Assembly (NCBI RefSeq): GCF_928392795.1
Contig: NZ_CAKMTJ010000011.1
Span: 1-61,453, forward strand
Origin: Rothia nasimurium
Lineage (GTDB): Bacteria; Actinomycetota; Actinomycetes; Actinomycetales; Micrococcaceae
Direction of reading: 5' to 3'
Length of the DNA stretch: 61,453 bases
Numbering within the stretch: the first letter of the stretch is position 1; every line of letters starts with the position of its first letter. The notes below the pieces were generated by a model. The model made no database searches, was not told the DNA's origin, and worked only from the letters and a program-made list of their open reading frames with translations. The position numbers and the translations under genes are program-made. Of the stretch, positions 24,429-32,621 are shown piece after piece.

Positions 24429-24438
24429 AAGATAAGCA

Positions 24439-24470
24439 TATAGCCTTATATATCCATATATAAGGCTATA
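24439..24470. promoter_or_regulatory. 32-bp palindrome over the SatD-like gene promoter
   Basis: TATAGCCTTATATAT and its exact complement are separated by two bases (CC). The arms include TATATA-type sequences that can serve as a minus-10 element in either direction, so a protein bound here would block transcription of the SatD-like gene. Confidence 0.65.
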
Positions 24471-24493
24471 TTCTTATATCCAAGTTTCTGGCC

Positions 24494-25900
24494 TTACTTT
24501 TTGCTCCACTCCAGTAGGCGGGCCGTTGCTTCTTCCTTGCCCAGGGCGCCTTCATCCAGGCGCAGGTTGAGCAGGAACTTATATGCCTGCCCCACCTGCG
24601 GGCCGGGCTTGATGCCCAGAATCGCCATGATTTCTTCGCCGTCCAGGTCGGGGCGGATAGCGTCCAGCTCCTCTTGCTCGGCCAGCTCTGCGATGCGGCG
24701 CTCTAGGTCGTCGTAGGCGGACGCGATGCGGTTGGCCTTGCGCTTGTTGCGGGTGGTGACGTCCGCCCGGGTCAGCCGGTGCAGGCGCTCCAGTAGGTCC
24801 CCTGCGTCGCGTACGTAGCGGCGCACCGCAGAGTCCGACCAGCCGGCGTCCCCGTAACCGTAGAAGCGCATGTGGAGCTCTACCAGGCGAGCGACAGCCT
24901 TGATGGTGTCGTTATCAAAGCGCAGCTCGCGCATGCGCTTCTTGGTGAGCTTAGCCCCCACCACGTCGTGGTGCAGGAAGCTCACAGCCCCGTTGCTCTC
25001 AAACTTGCGGGTGGCGGGCTTGCCAATATCGTGCATGAGAGCGGCAAAGCGCAGGATGAAGTCGGGGCCGGGCACAGCGCCGTCCGCACCGGTTTCGAGG
25101 GCGGCAGCCTGTTCCATGACGGTCAGAGAGTGCTGGTAGACGTCCTTGTGGCGGTGGTGCTCGTCGACCTCCAGCTTGAGCGCCGGGATTTCGGGCAGAA
25201 CAAAGGACGCCAGCCCCGACTCCACGAGCAGGTCAACACCGCGGCGGGGGGCGGTACCGCAGATGAGCTTGACCAGCTCATCTCGCACGCGCTCAGCCGA
25301 AATAATCTGAATACGGTCGGCCATATCAACCATGGCCTCAAAAACCTCGGGGGCCAGGTCAATATCCAGGCGGGAGGCGAAGCGGGCGGCGCGCATCATG
25401 CGCAGAGGGTCATCCGAAAAGGACGCCTGCGGGGTACCGGGGGTGCGAATAATGCCCTTCTGCAGGTCCTCCTGACCCCCAAAGGGGTCAACCAGTTCAA
25501 GGGAGGGCAGGCGCAGGGCCATAGAGTTGATGGTGAAGTCGCGGCGGAAGAGGTCTTCCTTCAAGTCTGTACCGAAGGCAACAACCGGCTTGCGGGAATC
25601 AGGGTCGTACTTTTCAGCACGGTAGGTGGTGATTTCAACCATCTCGTTGCCCTTGCGGATGCCGATGGTTCCGTACTCCTTGCCGATCTCCCAGGTAGCG
25701 TCAGCCCAGCCGTCCACCACAGCCAGGGTTTCATCGGGAGTGGCATTGGTAGTGAAGTCCAAATCTACCGAAGTTTCCCCCAAAAACAGGTCACGGACGG
25801 GCCCGCCCACCAGGGCCAGCTCGAAGCCAGCGCGGGCAAACAACTCGCCCGCCTCAAGTGCTACCGGGTGAATGAGGGAAGTATCAAAAACATGCGCCAT
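24494..25900 (-). CDS. cca: CCA tRNA nucleotidyltransferase
   Basis: A 468-residue class II nucleotidyltransferase that adds or repairs the CCA end of tRNA. The head domain has GGPVRD at 32-37 and the metal-binding DLD at 46-48; the neck has RMMRAARFASRLD; a C-terminal HD domain (LMHDIGKPATR) is fused, as is common in actinobacteria. Divergent from the Nudix gene. The two genes stand next to murJ as in other Micrococcaceae. Confidence 0.96.
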   Translation of the reverse strand: MAHVFDTSLIHPVALEAGELFARAGFELALVGGPVRDLFLGETSVDLDFTTNATPDETLAVVDGWADATWEIGKEYGTIGIRKGNEMVEITTYRAEKYDPDSRKPVVAFGTDLKEDLFRRDFTINSMALRLPSLELVDPFGGQEDLQKGIIRTPGTPQASFSDDPLRMMRAARFASRLDIDLAPEVFEAMVDMADRIQIISAERVRDELVKLICGTAPRRGVDLLVESGLASFVLPEIPALKLEVDEHHRHKDVYQHSLTVMEQAAALETGADGAVPGPDFILRFAALMHDIGKPATRKFESNGAVSFLHHDVVGAKLTKKRMRELRFDNDTIKAVARLVELHMRFYGYGDAGWSDSAVRRYVRDAGDLLERLHRLTRADVTTRNKRKANRIASAYDDLERRIAELAEQEELDAIRPDLDGEEIMAILGIKPGPQVGQAYKFLLNLRLDEGALGKEEATARLLEWSKK

Positions 25901-25992
25901 AACCCTTCAATCGTGCCAGCAAACCGCATAAGTTACCACTTACACCCTCAACTTTTAAAACATCACCCCTCTCTATCGGTTAAGGTAGAGAC

Positions 25993-26496
25993 ATGACTTT
26001 TCCTATTCCCCGGGCACCAAAGAAGCGGGCTTTCACGCCCGTTGCTGCCATGCCCACGGTTGAGGAGGTCTCTGCAGGCGGCGTCATCGTCAACTTTGAC
26101 GACCGCAACCTGCCCGTTGCCATCATCGCCCGCATCAACCGCGGCGGGCGTCTGGAATGGTGCCTACCTAAGGGCCACCCCGAGGGGGACGAGTCCAAGG
26201 TGGCAGCTGCGGCCCGCGAAATTGAAGAAGAAACCGGCATCTCTGGCGACGTGATTACCTCGCTGGGGTCCATTGACTACTGGTTCAACGTTTCAGGGCA
26301 CCGCGTGCATAAGACGGTTCACCATTTCTTGTTCTCTGCAACCGGTGGCGAGCTCACCACCGAGAACGACCCTGACCACGAGGCGGTTGACGTCGCCTGG
26401 GTCAACATCGATGATTTGGGGCGTAAACTCTCCTTCCCCAATGAGCGGCGCATCGCTGAGATTGCCCGTGAGTACATCATTCACCAGCTCTCCTAG
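25993..26496 (+). CDS. Nudix hydrolase
   Basis: A 167-residue Nudix protein with a complete box, G-x5-E-x7-REIEEETGI, starting at GHPEGDE (about residue 60). It hydrolyses a nucleoside diphosphate-linked compound; the position next to murJ and cca is conserved in actinobacteria and suggests MutT-like housekeeping. The start follows AAGGTAGAG. Confidence 0.92.
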   Translation: MTFPIPRAPKKRAFTPVAAMPTVEEVSAGGVIVNFDDRNLPVAIIARINRGGRLEWCLPKGHPEGDESKVAAAAREIEEETGISGDVITSLGSIDYWFNVSGHRVHKTVHHFLFSATGGELTTENDPDHEAVDVAWVNIDDLGRKLSFPNERRIAEIAREYIIHQLS

Positions 26497-26520
26497 CTGA
26501 CTGAGTAGATAAGGATTCCC

Positions 26521-28203
26521 GTGGCACGTTCCGGTGCTTTATCCAGCGCAATTATGGCCGCTGGTACGCTCGTTTCGAGGGTTCTGGGCTTCGTCAAAAC
26601 CTTCCTGATTACTGTTGCTCTCGGTGCCACCACTACCGTGGGCGATATTTTTGAAACCGCTAACACCCTGCCCAACCTGATTTATGTGCTGGTAGCTGGC
26701 GGTATTTTTAACGCCGTCCTGGTGCCTCAAATCATTAAGGCTGCCAAACACGATGACGGCGGCTCCGACTACGTCTCGCGCCTGGTGACGCTGGCGGTCA
26801 GCGGTATCGCCGCGGTGACTGCTGTGGTCCTGCTCTTCTCGTGGCCCATCATTGCGGTCATGGGTAGTAAGTGGACGCCCGAGCAGCAACACTTCGGCTG
26901 GATTTTTGCGCTCTGGTGCCTGCCCCAGATTTTCTTCTACGGCCTCTACACGGTGCTGGGCCAGGTGCTGAACGCCCGAGGGGCCTTCGGCTGGTACATG
27001 TGGGCCCCCGTCCTCAACAACGTGGTGGCTATCGCCGCCCTGGTCGTTTTCATCATGGCCTTTGGCCCCCAGGACGTCACCACCAACCCGCCCTTCCATA
27101 ACCTGGAGAGCTGGACGTCCACCCAGACCCTGGTGCTGGCAGGTTCAGCAACCCTGGGTGTAGCACTGCAGGCCCTCATTCTCTTTATCCCCCTGCGCAA
27201 GGTGGGTCTGAAGCTGCGCCCCAAGTTTGGCTGGCGCGGCATCGGCCTGGGCACCGCAGCTAACCTGGCGGGGTGGACGCTGGCCACCGGTGTCGTCTCC
27301 AACCTGGCCTTCCTCTACCTGGCCAAGGTTGCAGCCGGTGTGGTCGGCGCCCGCGAGGACTTCCTGGCCATGGGCGTGCAGATTCCCGGTGTGCAGGCCC
27401 TGAACTATTCCTCCATGCTCTACTCCCTGCCCCACGGCGTCATTGGTCTTTCCATCGCCACGGTGCTTTTCAACCGCATGTCTGCCGCTTCCCAAGACGA
27501 CGACCATACCTCGGTAGCAGCCGCGCTCTCGTCCGGCCTACGCACTGCCTCCATCGCCACCATCTTCTGCGCAGTAGCCCTCATTGTCTTCGCCGGGCCC
27601 ATCGGCATGATCTTCGGCGGCGGCTCCCAGCAAGCGGGAGCGGTCATCGGCCAGACCATCGCCGTCATCGCCCTGGGCGGGCCCTTCCTCACCATCGCCT
27701 TTATGATGGGCCGTGTCTTCTACTCCCAAGAAGACGCCAAAACCCCCTTCTACATCCAGCTCTTCTCGGCTGTGGTTATCGTGGCCATGGGCTTCATCGC
27801 CTCCCGCCTAGCACCCCAGCACATCATCTACGGCCTAGCCCTCACCTACGCCCTGCAGAACGTCCTGGCGGTCTACCTGAGCCACCGCGTCCTTGCCCGC
27901 CGTCTCGGCGACTACGGGGTGCGCGAACTCGTCTCAACCCACGCCCGCGTCTCCTTCGCCTCTATCGGCGCAGGTCTGGCCGGCGCCGCCGCCCTCTACC
28001 TGCTGGGCGGCTACACCTTCGACGGCTTCGCCTGGGCCTCACGAGGGAGCGCCTTCATCACCGTCCTTACAGGCGGCATCGTCATGGCCATTGCCTACTA
28101 CGCCATGCTCATGCTCTTCCGCGTGCGCGAACTCGACACCCTCATGAACCCGATTATGGCGAAAATCGGTATGCGCCGCCCCGCTGCCCGCCACAGAGGG
28201 TAA
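26521..28203 (+). CDS. murJ: Lipid II flippase MurJ (MviN)
   Basis: A 560-residue MOP-family flippase that moves lipid II to the outer face of the membrane for peptidoglycan synthesis. About 14 hydrophobic segments are visible. The N-terminal SGALSSAIMAAGTLVSRVLGF, NTLPNLIYVLVAGGIFNAVLVPQ and the RVFYSQEDAKTPF loop match MurJ. It starts with GTG at 26521 after AAGGA. In mycobacteria a C-terminal pseudokinase and extracellular domain are fused to MurJ; here a comparable unit is a separate gene immediately downstream. Confidence 0.95.
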   Translation: MARSGALSSAIMAAGTLVSRVLGFVKTFLITVALGATTTVGDIFETANTLPNLIYVLVAGGIFNAVLVPQIIKAAKHDDGGSDYVSRLVTLAVSGIAAVTAVVLLFSWPIIAVMGSKWTPEQQHFGWIFALWCLPQIFFYGLYTVLGQVLNARGAFGWYMWAPVLNNVVAIAALVVFIMAFGPQDVTTNPPFHNLESWTSTQTLVLAGSATLGVALQALILFIPLRKVGLKLRPKFGWRGIGLGTAANLAGWTLATGVVSNLAFLYLAKVAAGVVGAREDFLAMGVQIPGVQALNYSSMLYSLPHGVIGLSIATVLFNRMSAASQDDDHTSVAAALSSGLRTASIATIFCAVALIVFAGPIGMIFGGGSQQAGAVIGQTIAVIALGGPFLTIAFMMGRVFYSQEDAKTPFYIQLFSAVVIVAMGFIASRLAPQHIIYGLALTYALQNVLAVYLSHRVLARRLGDYGVRELVSTHARVSFASIGAGLAGAAALYLLGGYTFDGFAWASRGSAFITVLTGGIVMAIAYYAMLMLFRVRELDTLMNPIMAKIGMRRPAARHRG

Positions 28204-28252
28204 ACTCAGTAACCTAACCAATCACTCACCCATTCGCAACGGGAGGCCCCAC

Positions 28253-29515
28253 TTGACACAGCAGATTCCCCTCAACACCCTGCTGGGAGATCGCTACAAA
28301 GTCACCGCGCACCTGCTCGACACAGCCAGCGGTGACGCCGTGCTCGACGGCCTTGATACGGTACTCGGCCGCAAGGTCTCCATCGTTGTAGCTGCCCCCG
28401 ACCACAACCGTCTGCTGGTCACCAACGCCCGCAACTCCAGCGCGCTTTCCCGTTCCGCTGTGCAGGTGCTCGACCTGGGCAACCACAGCGAGCGCACCTA
28501 CCTGATTACCTCCCATTCCCGCCCCGACACCCTGCTCGATGTGCTCCTGACCGAGGGCGGCAGCAACTCCGCTGAAGAGTTCGGCGAAGAAATCTTTGGC
28601 GACACCGGCTCCATGACCGCCCCCAATACCTACGTGGTGGCCAAGGAAAAGACCGCTGAACAGGGTCAGGACGCCGGCGCGGCAGCAGGTGCCGCAGCAG
28701 TAGCGGGTGCAACCTCCATCTCTGCCACCCGCAACCTCTCCGCCGCAGAGGAAGAGCCCGCCGACGAGTTCGAAGAATACGATGCCGAAGAAGAGGGCTA
28801 CTACGAGGGTGACGAGCCCACCGAACGCAACGGTGGCATGTGGGTCGTTGGTATCGCGGCCGTCCTGCTGCTCGTTATCGGCGCCGGAGCCGTCTTTGCC
28901 AGCCTCGGCGGCATGGTGGACTCTGACGCCTCAAAGCAGGTACTCGACGCCAACGGCACCGCCGTAGCCACCGCGTCAGCCAGTGCCTCGGCAAGCGCCT
29001 CAGCGAGCGCGTCCGCCTCAGCAACCCCCAGTGAAACTGCCCTGCCCACCCCCAAGATTGAGGGCACCTTCACCCGCACGGTGCCGTCCGCTCCCACCCT
29101 CATGGCAGAAAGTGACTCCCTGCTGGGCAACCTGACCGACGGTAACGCCTCTACCACCTGGCTCTCCCTAGCTTTCGGTTCTGCTAACTTCGGCGGCCTC
29201 ACCGACTCCTTCTACCTCTCAGCCAAGCTCGACGAGGCAACCACCGTCAACAGCATCACCATCAACCAGGTATCGGGTGTAGGCGGCGCTTTCACCATCT
29301 ACGCCAACGACTCAGCCTCCATCGAGGGAGCCACCGAAATCGGCTCCGGTAGCTTCGCAGCCACCGGCGACACCACCGTCCAGCTCAACAAGGACGCCCA
29401 GGACGGCAAAACCGAATACATCATCGTTCAGTTCACCAGCGCCCCGCAGCTGAGCCAGCCCATCGTCCCGGGCTACGTCTACGGCCTGCGACTGGCAGAA
29501 ATTTCCGTCAAGTAA
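28253..29515 (+). CDS. Membrane-anchored pseudokinase-like protein linked to murJ
   Basis: A 420-residue protein starting with TTG at 28253 after GGGAGG. Residues 1-100 look like the N-lobe of a protein kinase domain without catalytic residues (LLGDRYKVTAHLLDTASGDAVLDGLDTVLGRKVSIVV). An acidic linker, one membrane helix (MWVVGIAAVLLLVIGAGAVF), a short Ala-Ser repeat and a C-terminal beta-rich domain resembling discoidin-type modules follow. Mycobacterial MviN carries the same series in its C-terminal half, which supports a role in regulating MurJ; this is inference from order and similarity of design. Confidence 0.75.
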   Translation: MTQQIPLNTLLGDRYKVTAHLLDTASGDAVLDGLDTVLGRKVSIVVAAPDHNRLLVTNARNSSALSRSAVQVLDLGNHSERTYLITSHSRPDTLLDVLLTEGGSNSAEEFGEEIFGDTGSMTAPNTYVVAKEKTAEQGQDAGAAAGAAAVAGATSISATRNLSAAEEEPADEFEEYDAEEEGYYEGDEPTERNGGMWVVGIAAVLLLVIGAGAVFASLGGMVDSDASKQVLDANGTAVATASASASASASASASASATPSETALPTPKIEGTFTRTVPSAPTLMAESDSLLGNLTDGNASTTWLSLAFGSANFGGLTDSFYLSAKLDEATTVNSITINQVSGVGGAFTIYANDSASIEGATEIGSGSFAATGDTTVQLNKDAQDGKTEYIIVQFTSAPQLSQPIVPGYVYGLRLAEISVK

Positions 29516-29532
29516 TACACAAGCTACACCGC

Positions 29533-29569
29533 CGGCGGGTGGGTTGGGAATAAACCCCACCCACCCGCC
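29533..29569 (+). terminator. Terminator after the pseudokinase-like gene
   Basis: GGCGGGTGGGTT pairs with AACCCCACCCACCCGCC around GGGAATA, 17 bases beyond the stop codon. Confidence 0.65.
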
Positions 29570-29611
29570 GTTCCATACCCATAGCGCACCAAATCAACAC
29601 CAAGGAGAACA

Positions 29612-30646
29612 ATGACCGACAACGCACTCGGCGGCCTCTTCGGCGGCGCCGCTGCCGGCCTCAACCTGGCAGGCTCAGCCACCACTACCGCCCCCGACGC
29701 TACCGCCCAGAACGACGATCAGACCGTTCACAACGTCATCATTGTTGGCTCAGGCCCCTCCGGCTACACTGCCGCTATCTACACCGCCCGCGCCAACCTC
29801 AACCCCGTCCTCTTTGCCTCATCGATCTCTCCCGGTGGCGACCTGATGACCACCACCGAGGTTGAGAACTTCCCCGGCTTCATCAACGGTATTCAGGGCC
29901 CCGAGCTGATGACCAACATCGGCGCCCAGGCAGAGCGTTTCGGCGCAGATATTCGTTATGAGGACGTCGCCGAGGTTGAGCTCGAGGGTGACGTCAAGAA
30001 GGTTATTCTGACCGACGGGTCAGTTCACCTGGCGAAGACCGTCATTATTTCCACCGGTTCTGAGTACCGCAAGCTGGGTGTGGACGGCGAATCCCGGCTC
30101 TCCGGCCACGGCGTCTCCTGGTGCGCTACCTGCGACGGTTTCTTCTTCAAGGAGAAGGCACTGGCTGTTATCGGTGGCGGTGACTCCGCCCTCGAAGAAG
30201 CCCTGTTCCTGACCGCTTTTGCGTCTAAGGTCTACCTGGTTCACCGCCGCGATTCATTCCGCGCTTCTGAGATCATGGCCCAGCGCGCCCTGGCTCACGA
30301 GAAGATTGAGGTTATCTGGGATTCGGTCGTCAAGACCATTGACGGCGACGAGAAGGTTTCTGGCCTGACCCTGTCGAATGTGAAGACCGGTGAGGAAACC
30401 ACCCTGGATGTTGAGGGTGTCTTCGTTGCTATCGGCTCAGACCCCCGCACTTCCTTGGTGCAGGGCCAGCTGGAGCTGACCGAGGCCGGCACCATCGCCG
30501 TAGAGGGCCGCTCTTCACGCACCTCTATTCCCGGTGTCTTTGCCGCAGGTGACGTCATCGACCCCACCTACCGCCAGGCCATCACCGCAGCCGGTTCAGG
30601 CTGCGTTGCAGCCCTGGATGCCCAGCACTATCTTGAGGCCCTCTAA
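29612..30646 (+). CDS. trxB: Thioredoxin reductase
   Basis: A 344-residue flavoenzyme that passes electrons from NADPH to thioredoxin. FAD-binding GSGPSGYTAA near 46-55, the redox disulfide in WCATCDGFF, the NADPH motif GGGDSALEEA and the C-terminal GVFAAGDVIDP are intact. About 38 extra N-terminal residues of Gly/Ala/Thr-rich sequence precede the usual start, and AAGGAG supports the annotated ATG. It is followed by trxA. Confidence 0.97.
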   Translation: MTDNALGGLFGGAAAGLNLAGSATTTAPDATAQNDDQTVHNVIIVGSGPSGYTAAIYTARANLNPVLFASSISPGGDLMTTTEVENFPGFINGIQGPELMTNIGAQAERFGADIRYEDVAEVELEGDVKKVILTDGSVHLAKTVIISTGSEYRKLGVDGESRLSGHGVSWCATCDGFFFKEKALAVIGGGDSALEEALFLTAFASKVYLVHRRDSFRASEIMAQRALAHEKIEVIWDSVVKTIDGDEKVSGLTLSNVKTGEETTLDVEGVFVAIGSDPRTSLVQGQLELTEAGTIAVEGRSSRTSIPGVFAAGDVIDPTYRQAITAAGSGCVAALDAQHYLEAL

Positions 30647-30681
30647 GCCTCCCCTAGCCCCTCTACGAAAGGTTATTTATC

Positions 30682-31002
30682 ATGGCACAGCAGGTTACTG
30701 ACGCTACTTTTGCTGACGAGGTTCTGAAGTCAGACAAGCCCGTCATCGTCGATTTCTGGGCTGAATGGTGCGGCCCCTGCCGCATGGTCGGCCCCATCAT
30801 CGACCAGCTCGGTGAAGAGTACGGCGATAAGGTCAAGGTGCTCAAGCTCGACGTTGAGAACAACCCCGCAACCGCAATGAAGTACGGTATTACCTCTATC
30901 CCCGCCATCTACGTCTTCAAGGACGGCGAGGTTGCCAAGCAGACCGTCGGCGCTAAGCCCAAGGCTGCCCTGGAGCAGGAGTTTGCGGAGTTCCTCAAGT
31001 AG
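30682..31002 (+). CDS. trxA: Thioredoxin
   Basis: A 106-residue thioredoxin with the active site WCGPC (Cys30 and Cys33) and the cis-proline loop in SIPAIYVFKDG. It reduces protein disulfides in the cytoplasm and is recycled by TrxB from the gene upstream. GAAAGG precedes the ATG. A strong terminator follows. Confidence 0.98.
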   Translation: MAQQVTDATFADEVLKSDKPVIVDFWAEWCGPCRMVGPIIDQLGEEYGDKVKVLKLDVENNPATAMKYGITSIPAIYVFKDGEVAKQTVGAKPKAALEQEFAEFLK

Positions 31003-31028
31003 GCTTTGCTGCTTCCCTAGAAACCCCT

Positions 31029-31064
31029 GACAAGCCCCTCAGCTTCCTGCTGAGGGGCTTGTTT
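31029..31064 (+). terminator. Terminator after trxA
   Basis: ACAAGCCCCTCAG pairs with CTGAGGGGCTTGT around CTTCCTG and is followed by TTG. A 13-bp stem. Confidence 0.85.
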
Positions 31065-31107
31065 GTAGCCAGAGAAGGCTACCAGAGACACCAGAAGAGG
31101 GCCGGGA

Positions 31108-31123
31108 TGTTTCACGTGAAACT
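31108..31123. promoter_or_regulatory. parS-like site 3
   Basis: TGTTTCACGTGAAACT matches the parS palindrome at 15 of 16 positions. It lies between the trxA terminator and parB, about 8 kb from dnaA. Confidence 0.85.
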
Positions 31124-31377
31124 CAGCAGCTTGACCGCTGTTTCCATCAAAATAGAACTGAAGTCGCATTGCGGAGCAAAAGTAGGCAAAGATTTACTCC
31201 TCGTCATTACCCCAATGTATGCGGCGCGGAGGGGAGCTTCTGGGGTAATTCCCCACCGCTCATAGCGAGCTAACCATTGGGCTACTTCAGGACGAGTTTG
31301 AGGCAGGTTTTCTGGCAGGGTGGGGTAGACTGTTTGGCTACTTCACGGATGAGTTCAGGTATATCCACATGTCTCAC
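31112..31377 (-). pseudogene. Possible frameshifted short gene
   Basis: From a GTG at 31377 (AGGTGAGAC context) the frame reads VRHVDIPELIREVAKQ and then stops early. A shift of one base near the codons for KQS restores a frame reading VYPTLPENLPQTRPEVAQW, then LARYERWGITPEAPLRAAYI, and ends at TGA 31112 inside parS site 3. The two halves look like one helical protein of about 85 residues. I do not recognise it. It may be a relic of a mobile or toxin-antitoxin-type gene. Confidence 0.35.
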
Positions 31378-31383
31378 CTAAAA

Positions 31384-31429
31384 CATCTGTTGCATACGTG
31401 CAACAGATGGTGCATGCACGCAACAGATA
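31384..31429. promoter_or_regulatory. Repeated TGCAACAGAT operator-like site
   Basis: CATCTGTTGCA and TGCAACAGATG form an 11-bp inverted repeat (31384-31409), and a third half-site, GCAACAGAT, follows at 31421-31429. It lies just upstream of the decayed minus-strand gene, as an operator would. Confidence 0.45.
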
Positions 31430-31464
31430 TTTTGAAATATCACTCTATTCGTTTTACACGAATC

Positions 31465-31743
31465 TCATTTCTTTTTCTTACCAAGAAGACTAAATCCCCA
31501 CAACAAAAGCACCAACGGTGTCAACAGGGTCGATAGAGGCGGGTAACTTTTCACCACCACCCCCTGAGGAAAAGAATCCCAAGTGCAGGTATATCCCAGC
31601 GGAATAAGAGAAACTCCGGCATCTCCATAGATTGAATCTAGATTTGTTGGACACGAAGTAAACATACGAGAAAAAACAAATACTTCAATAAAGGCAACAA
31701 ATACCCACAGGGAGAGGGCTATAAAAAATAATTTTTTAGACAT
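31465..31743 (-). CDS. Small membrane protein of unknown function, AT-rich gene
   Basis: A protein of about 92 residues: a basic start (MSKKLFFIALSLWVFVAFIE), an outside segment with two Cys residues (CPTN, TCTW) and a second hydrophobic helix before a KKKK tail. The two cysteines outside the membrane could form a disulfide. The ATG at 31743 follows GGAGG at a good distance; an upstream ATG lacks one. Codon use is more AT-rich than in neighbouring genes, suggesting recent acquisition. No family is recognised. Confidence 0.6.
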   Translation of the reverse strand: MSKKLFFIALSLWVFVAFIEVFVFSRMFTSCPTNLDSIYGDAGVSLIPLGYTCTWDSFPQGVVVKSYPPLSTLLTPLVLLLWGFSLLGKKKK

Positions 31744-31801
31744 ATTATCAACCTCCACACACGATATATATTCAGCAAAGGGCAGCTTGAAAATTGGGTT
31801 A

Positions 31802-31817
31802 TGTTTCACGTGAAACA
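31802..31817. promoter_or_regulatory. parS site 4 (perfect)
   Basis: TGTTTCACGTGAAACA, a perfect 16-base parS palindrome in the intergenic region upstream of the small membrane protein gene. Confidence 0.92.
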
Positions 31818-31864
31818 GCGAAAAATCTCAGAATTTACAATAATTCAACCCTAGAGAGGTGCTT

Positions 31865-32188
31865 TTAAGATTCTAGAGGGTCCTTGCCAGGGTCATGAAT
31901 TGACGAGCTCTCCCTGCCGCTTTTCTGGGGCGCTTCAAATCTTGCCGACCGTCCGGGAGCAAAAGAAGAACCATATAATTCCATGGGCTGAGCTAAACCA
32001 TCACCCAACGTCGACTTATCACCGGAAAATATATCACCTTTACTAGTGGCAGATTTATTTTTAGATTTTCCTGCTTTAGGTTTTTCTTTAATAACCACAC
32101 GGCGCACAATGACAATAAAGGCAAGAAACATCAAACCGTAAATAATAAAAACACCAAACCAGGAAATAAGTTCATAGAAAAAATTCAT
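31865..32188 (-). CDS. Small membrane-anchored protein of unknown function
   Basis: A protein of about 107 residues. One N-terminal hydrophobic helix (FFYELISWFGVFIIYGLMFL and on to about residue 28) is followed by a basic RRVVIKEKPKAGKSKNKS segment and a polar, probably disordered tail. The ATG at 32188 is preceded by AGGAGGTGATAACG, a very strong ribosome site; the longer frame to 32248 has none. Unrecognised. Together with the previous gene it forms a small AT-richer island between trxA and parB. Confidence 0.6.
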   Translation of the reverse strand: MNFFYELISWFGVFIIYGLMFLAFIVIVRRVVIKEKPKAGKSKNKSATSKGDIFSGDKSTLGDGLAQPMELYGSSFAPGRSARFEAPQKSGRESSSIHDPGKDPLES

Positions 32189-32523
32189 CGTTATCACCTC
32201 CTTGTGATACCCCCAGTATAGAACAGCCCCCACCCAAACCTCACACAATATTTACTGCGAGTTAGAAAAATCAGAGTCTCCCGACGAGAAGGGACCAAAT
32301 TAGTTCCGATTGCACGCGCACCATCGAGGAAATCGGGAGAATTTTGGTCCCTACCGCAAAAAACTGGAGCTCTAGAAGCCACTCTCAGCGCCTAACGCGA
32401 CTTAACCGATATCTGAGTAAGGTGAACTCCCTTTAAGACCCTCAGGCGACCGCACAGCACTTTTACACCTCTCCGCAAGCCCAAAAAACCTAGATTTCCA
32501 TTCAAGGTCACCCACATACGCCA

Positions 32524-32539
32524 CGTTTCACGTGAAACA
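32524..32539. promoter_or_regulatory. parS-like site 5
   Basis: CGTTTCACGTGAAACA matches the parS palindrome at 15 of 16 positions. It lies five bases beyond the outer arm of the parB terminator hairpin. Confidence 0.85.
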
Positions 32540-32543
32540 TAAA

Positions 32544-32578
32544 GAAGCGGTACCTGCGCTTCGAACAGGTACCGCTTC
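32544..32578 (-). terminator. Terminator of parB
   Basis: GAAGCGGTACCTG pairs perfectly with CAGGTACCGCTTC around CGCTTCGAA (13-bp stem), 43 bases beyond the parB stop codon. Confidence 0.8.
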
Positions 32579-32621
32579 CAGGTCTCACGGACAGGCCAGC
32601 CAGCTCAGGCTGACCGCTCCC

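Larger units (their letters stand above)
31065..31464. other. Intergenic region with parS, a decayed gene and an operator-like repeat
   Basis: The region between trxA and the small AT-rich genes holds parS-like site 3, a probable frameshifted short gene on the minus strand and, upstream of that gene, a repeated TGCAACAGAT motif. I see no intact conserved gene. Confidence 0.5.
32189..32621. other. Intergenic region between the small gene island and parB
   Basis: It contains an inverted repeat (AGGGACCAAAT at 32290-32300 with ATTTTGGTCCCT at 32341-32352), parS-like site 5 and the parB terminator. I see no gene. Confidence 0.5.

Noticed and set aside
24872..25996. A 374-codon open frame on the plus strand
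   Set aside because: Antisense shadow of the CCA-adding enzyme; composition is Val/Gly/His-rich without family signature.
28961..29030. A DNA repeat array (GCCTCAGC-type) possibly CRISPR-like
   Set aside because: It is the coding sequence of an Ala-Ser linker in the pseudokinase-like protein; no spacers of constant length are present. No CRISPR array is seen in the window.
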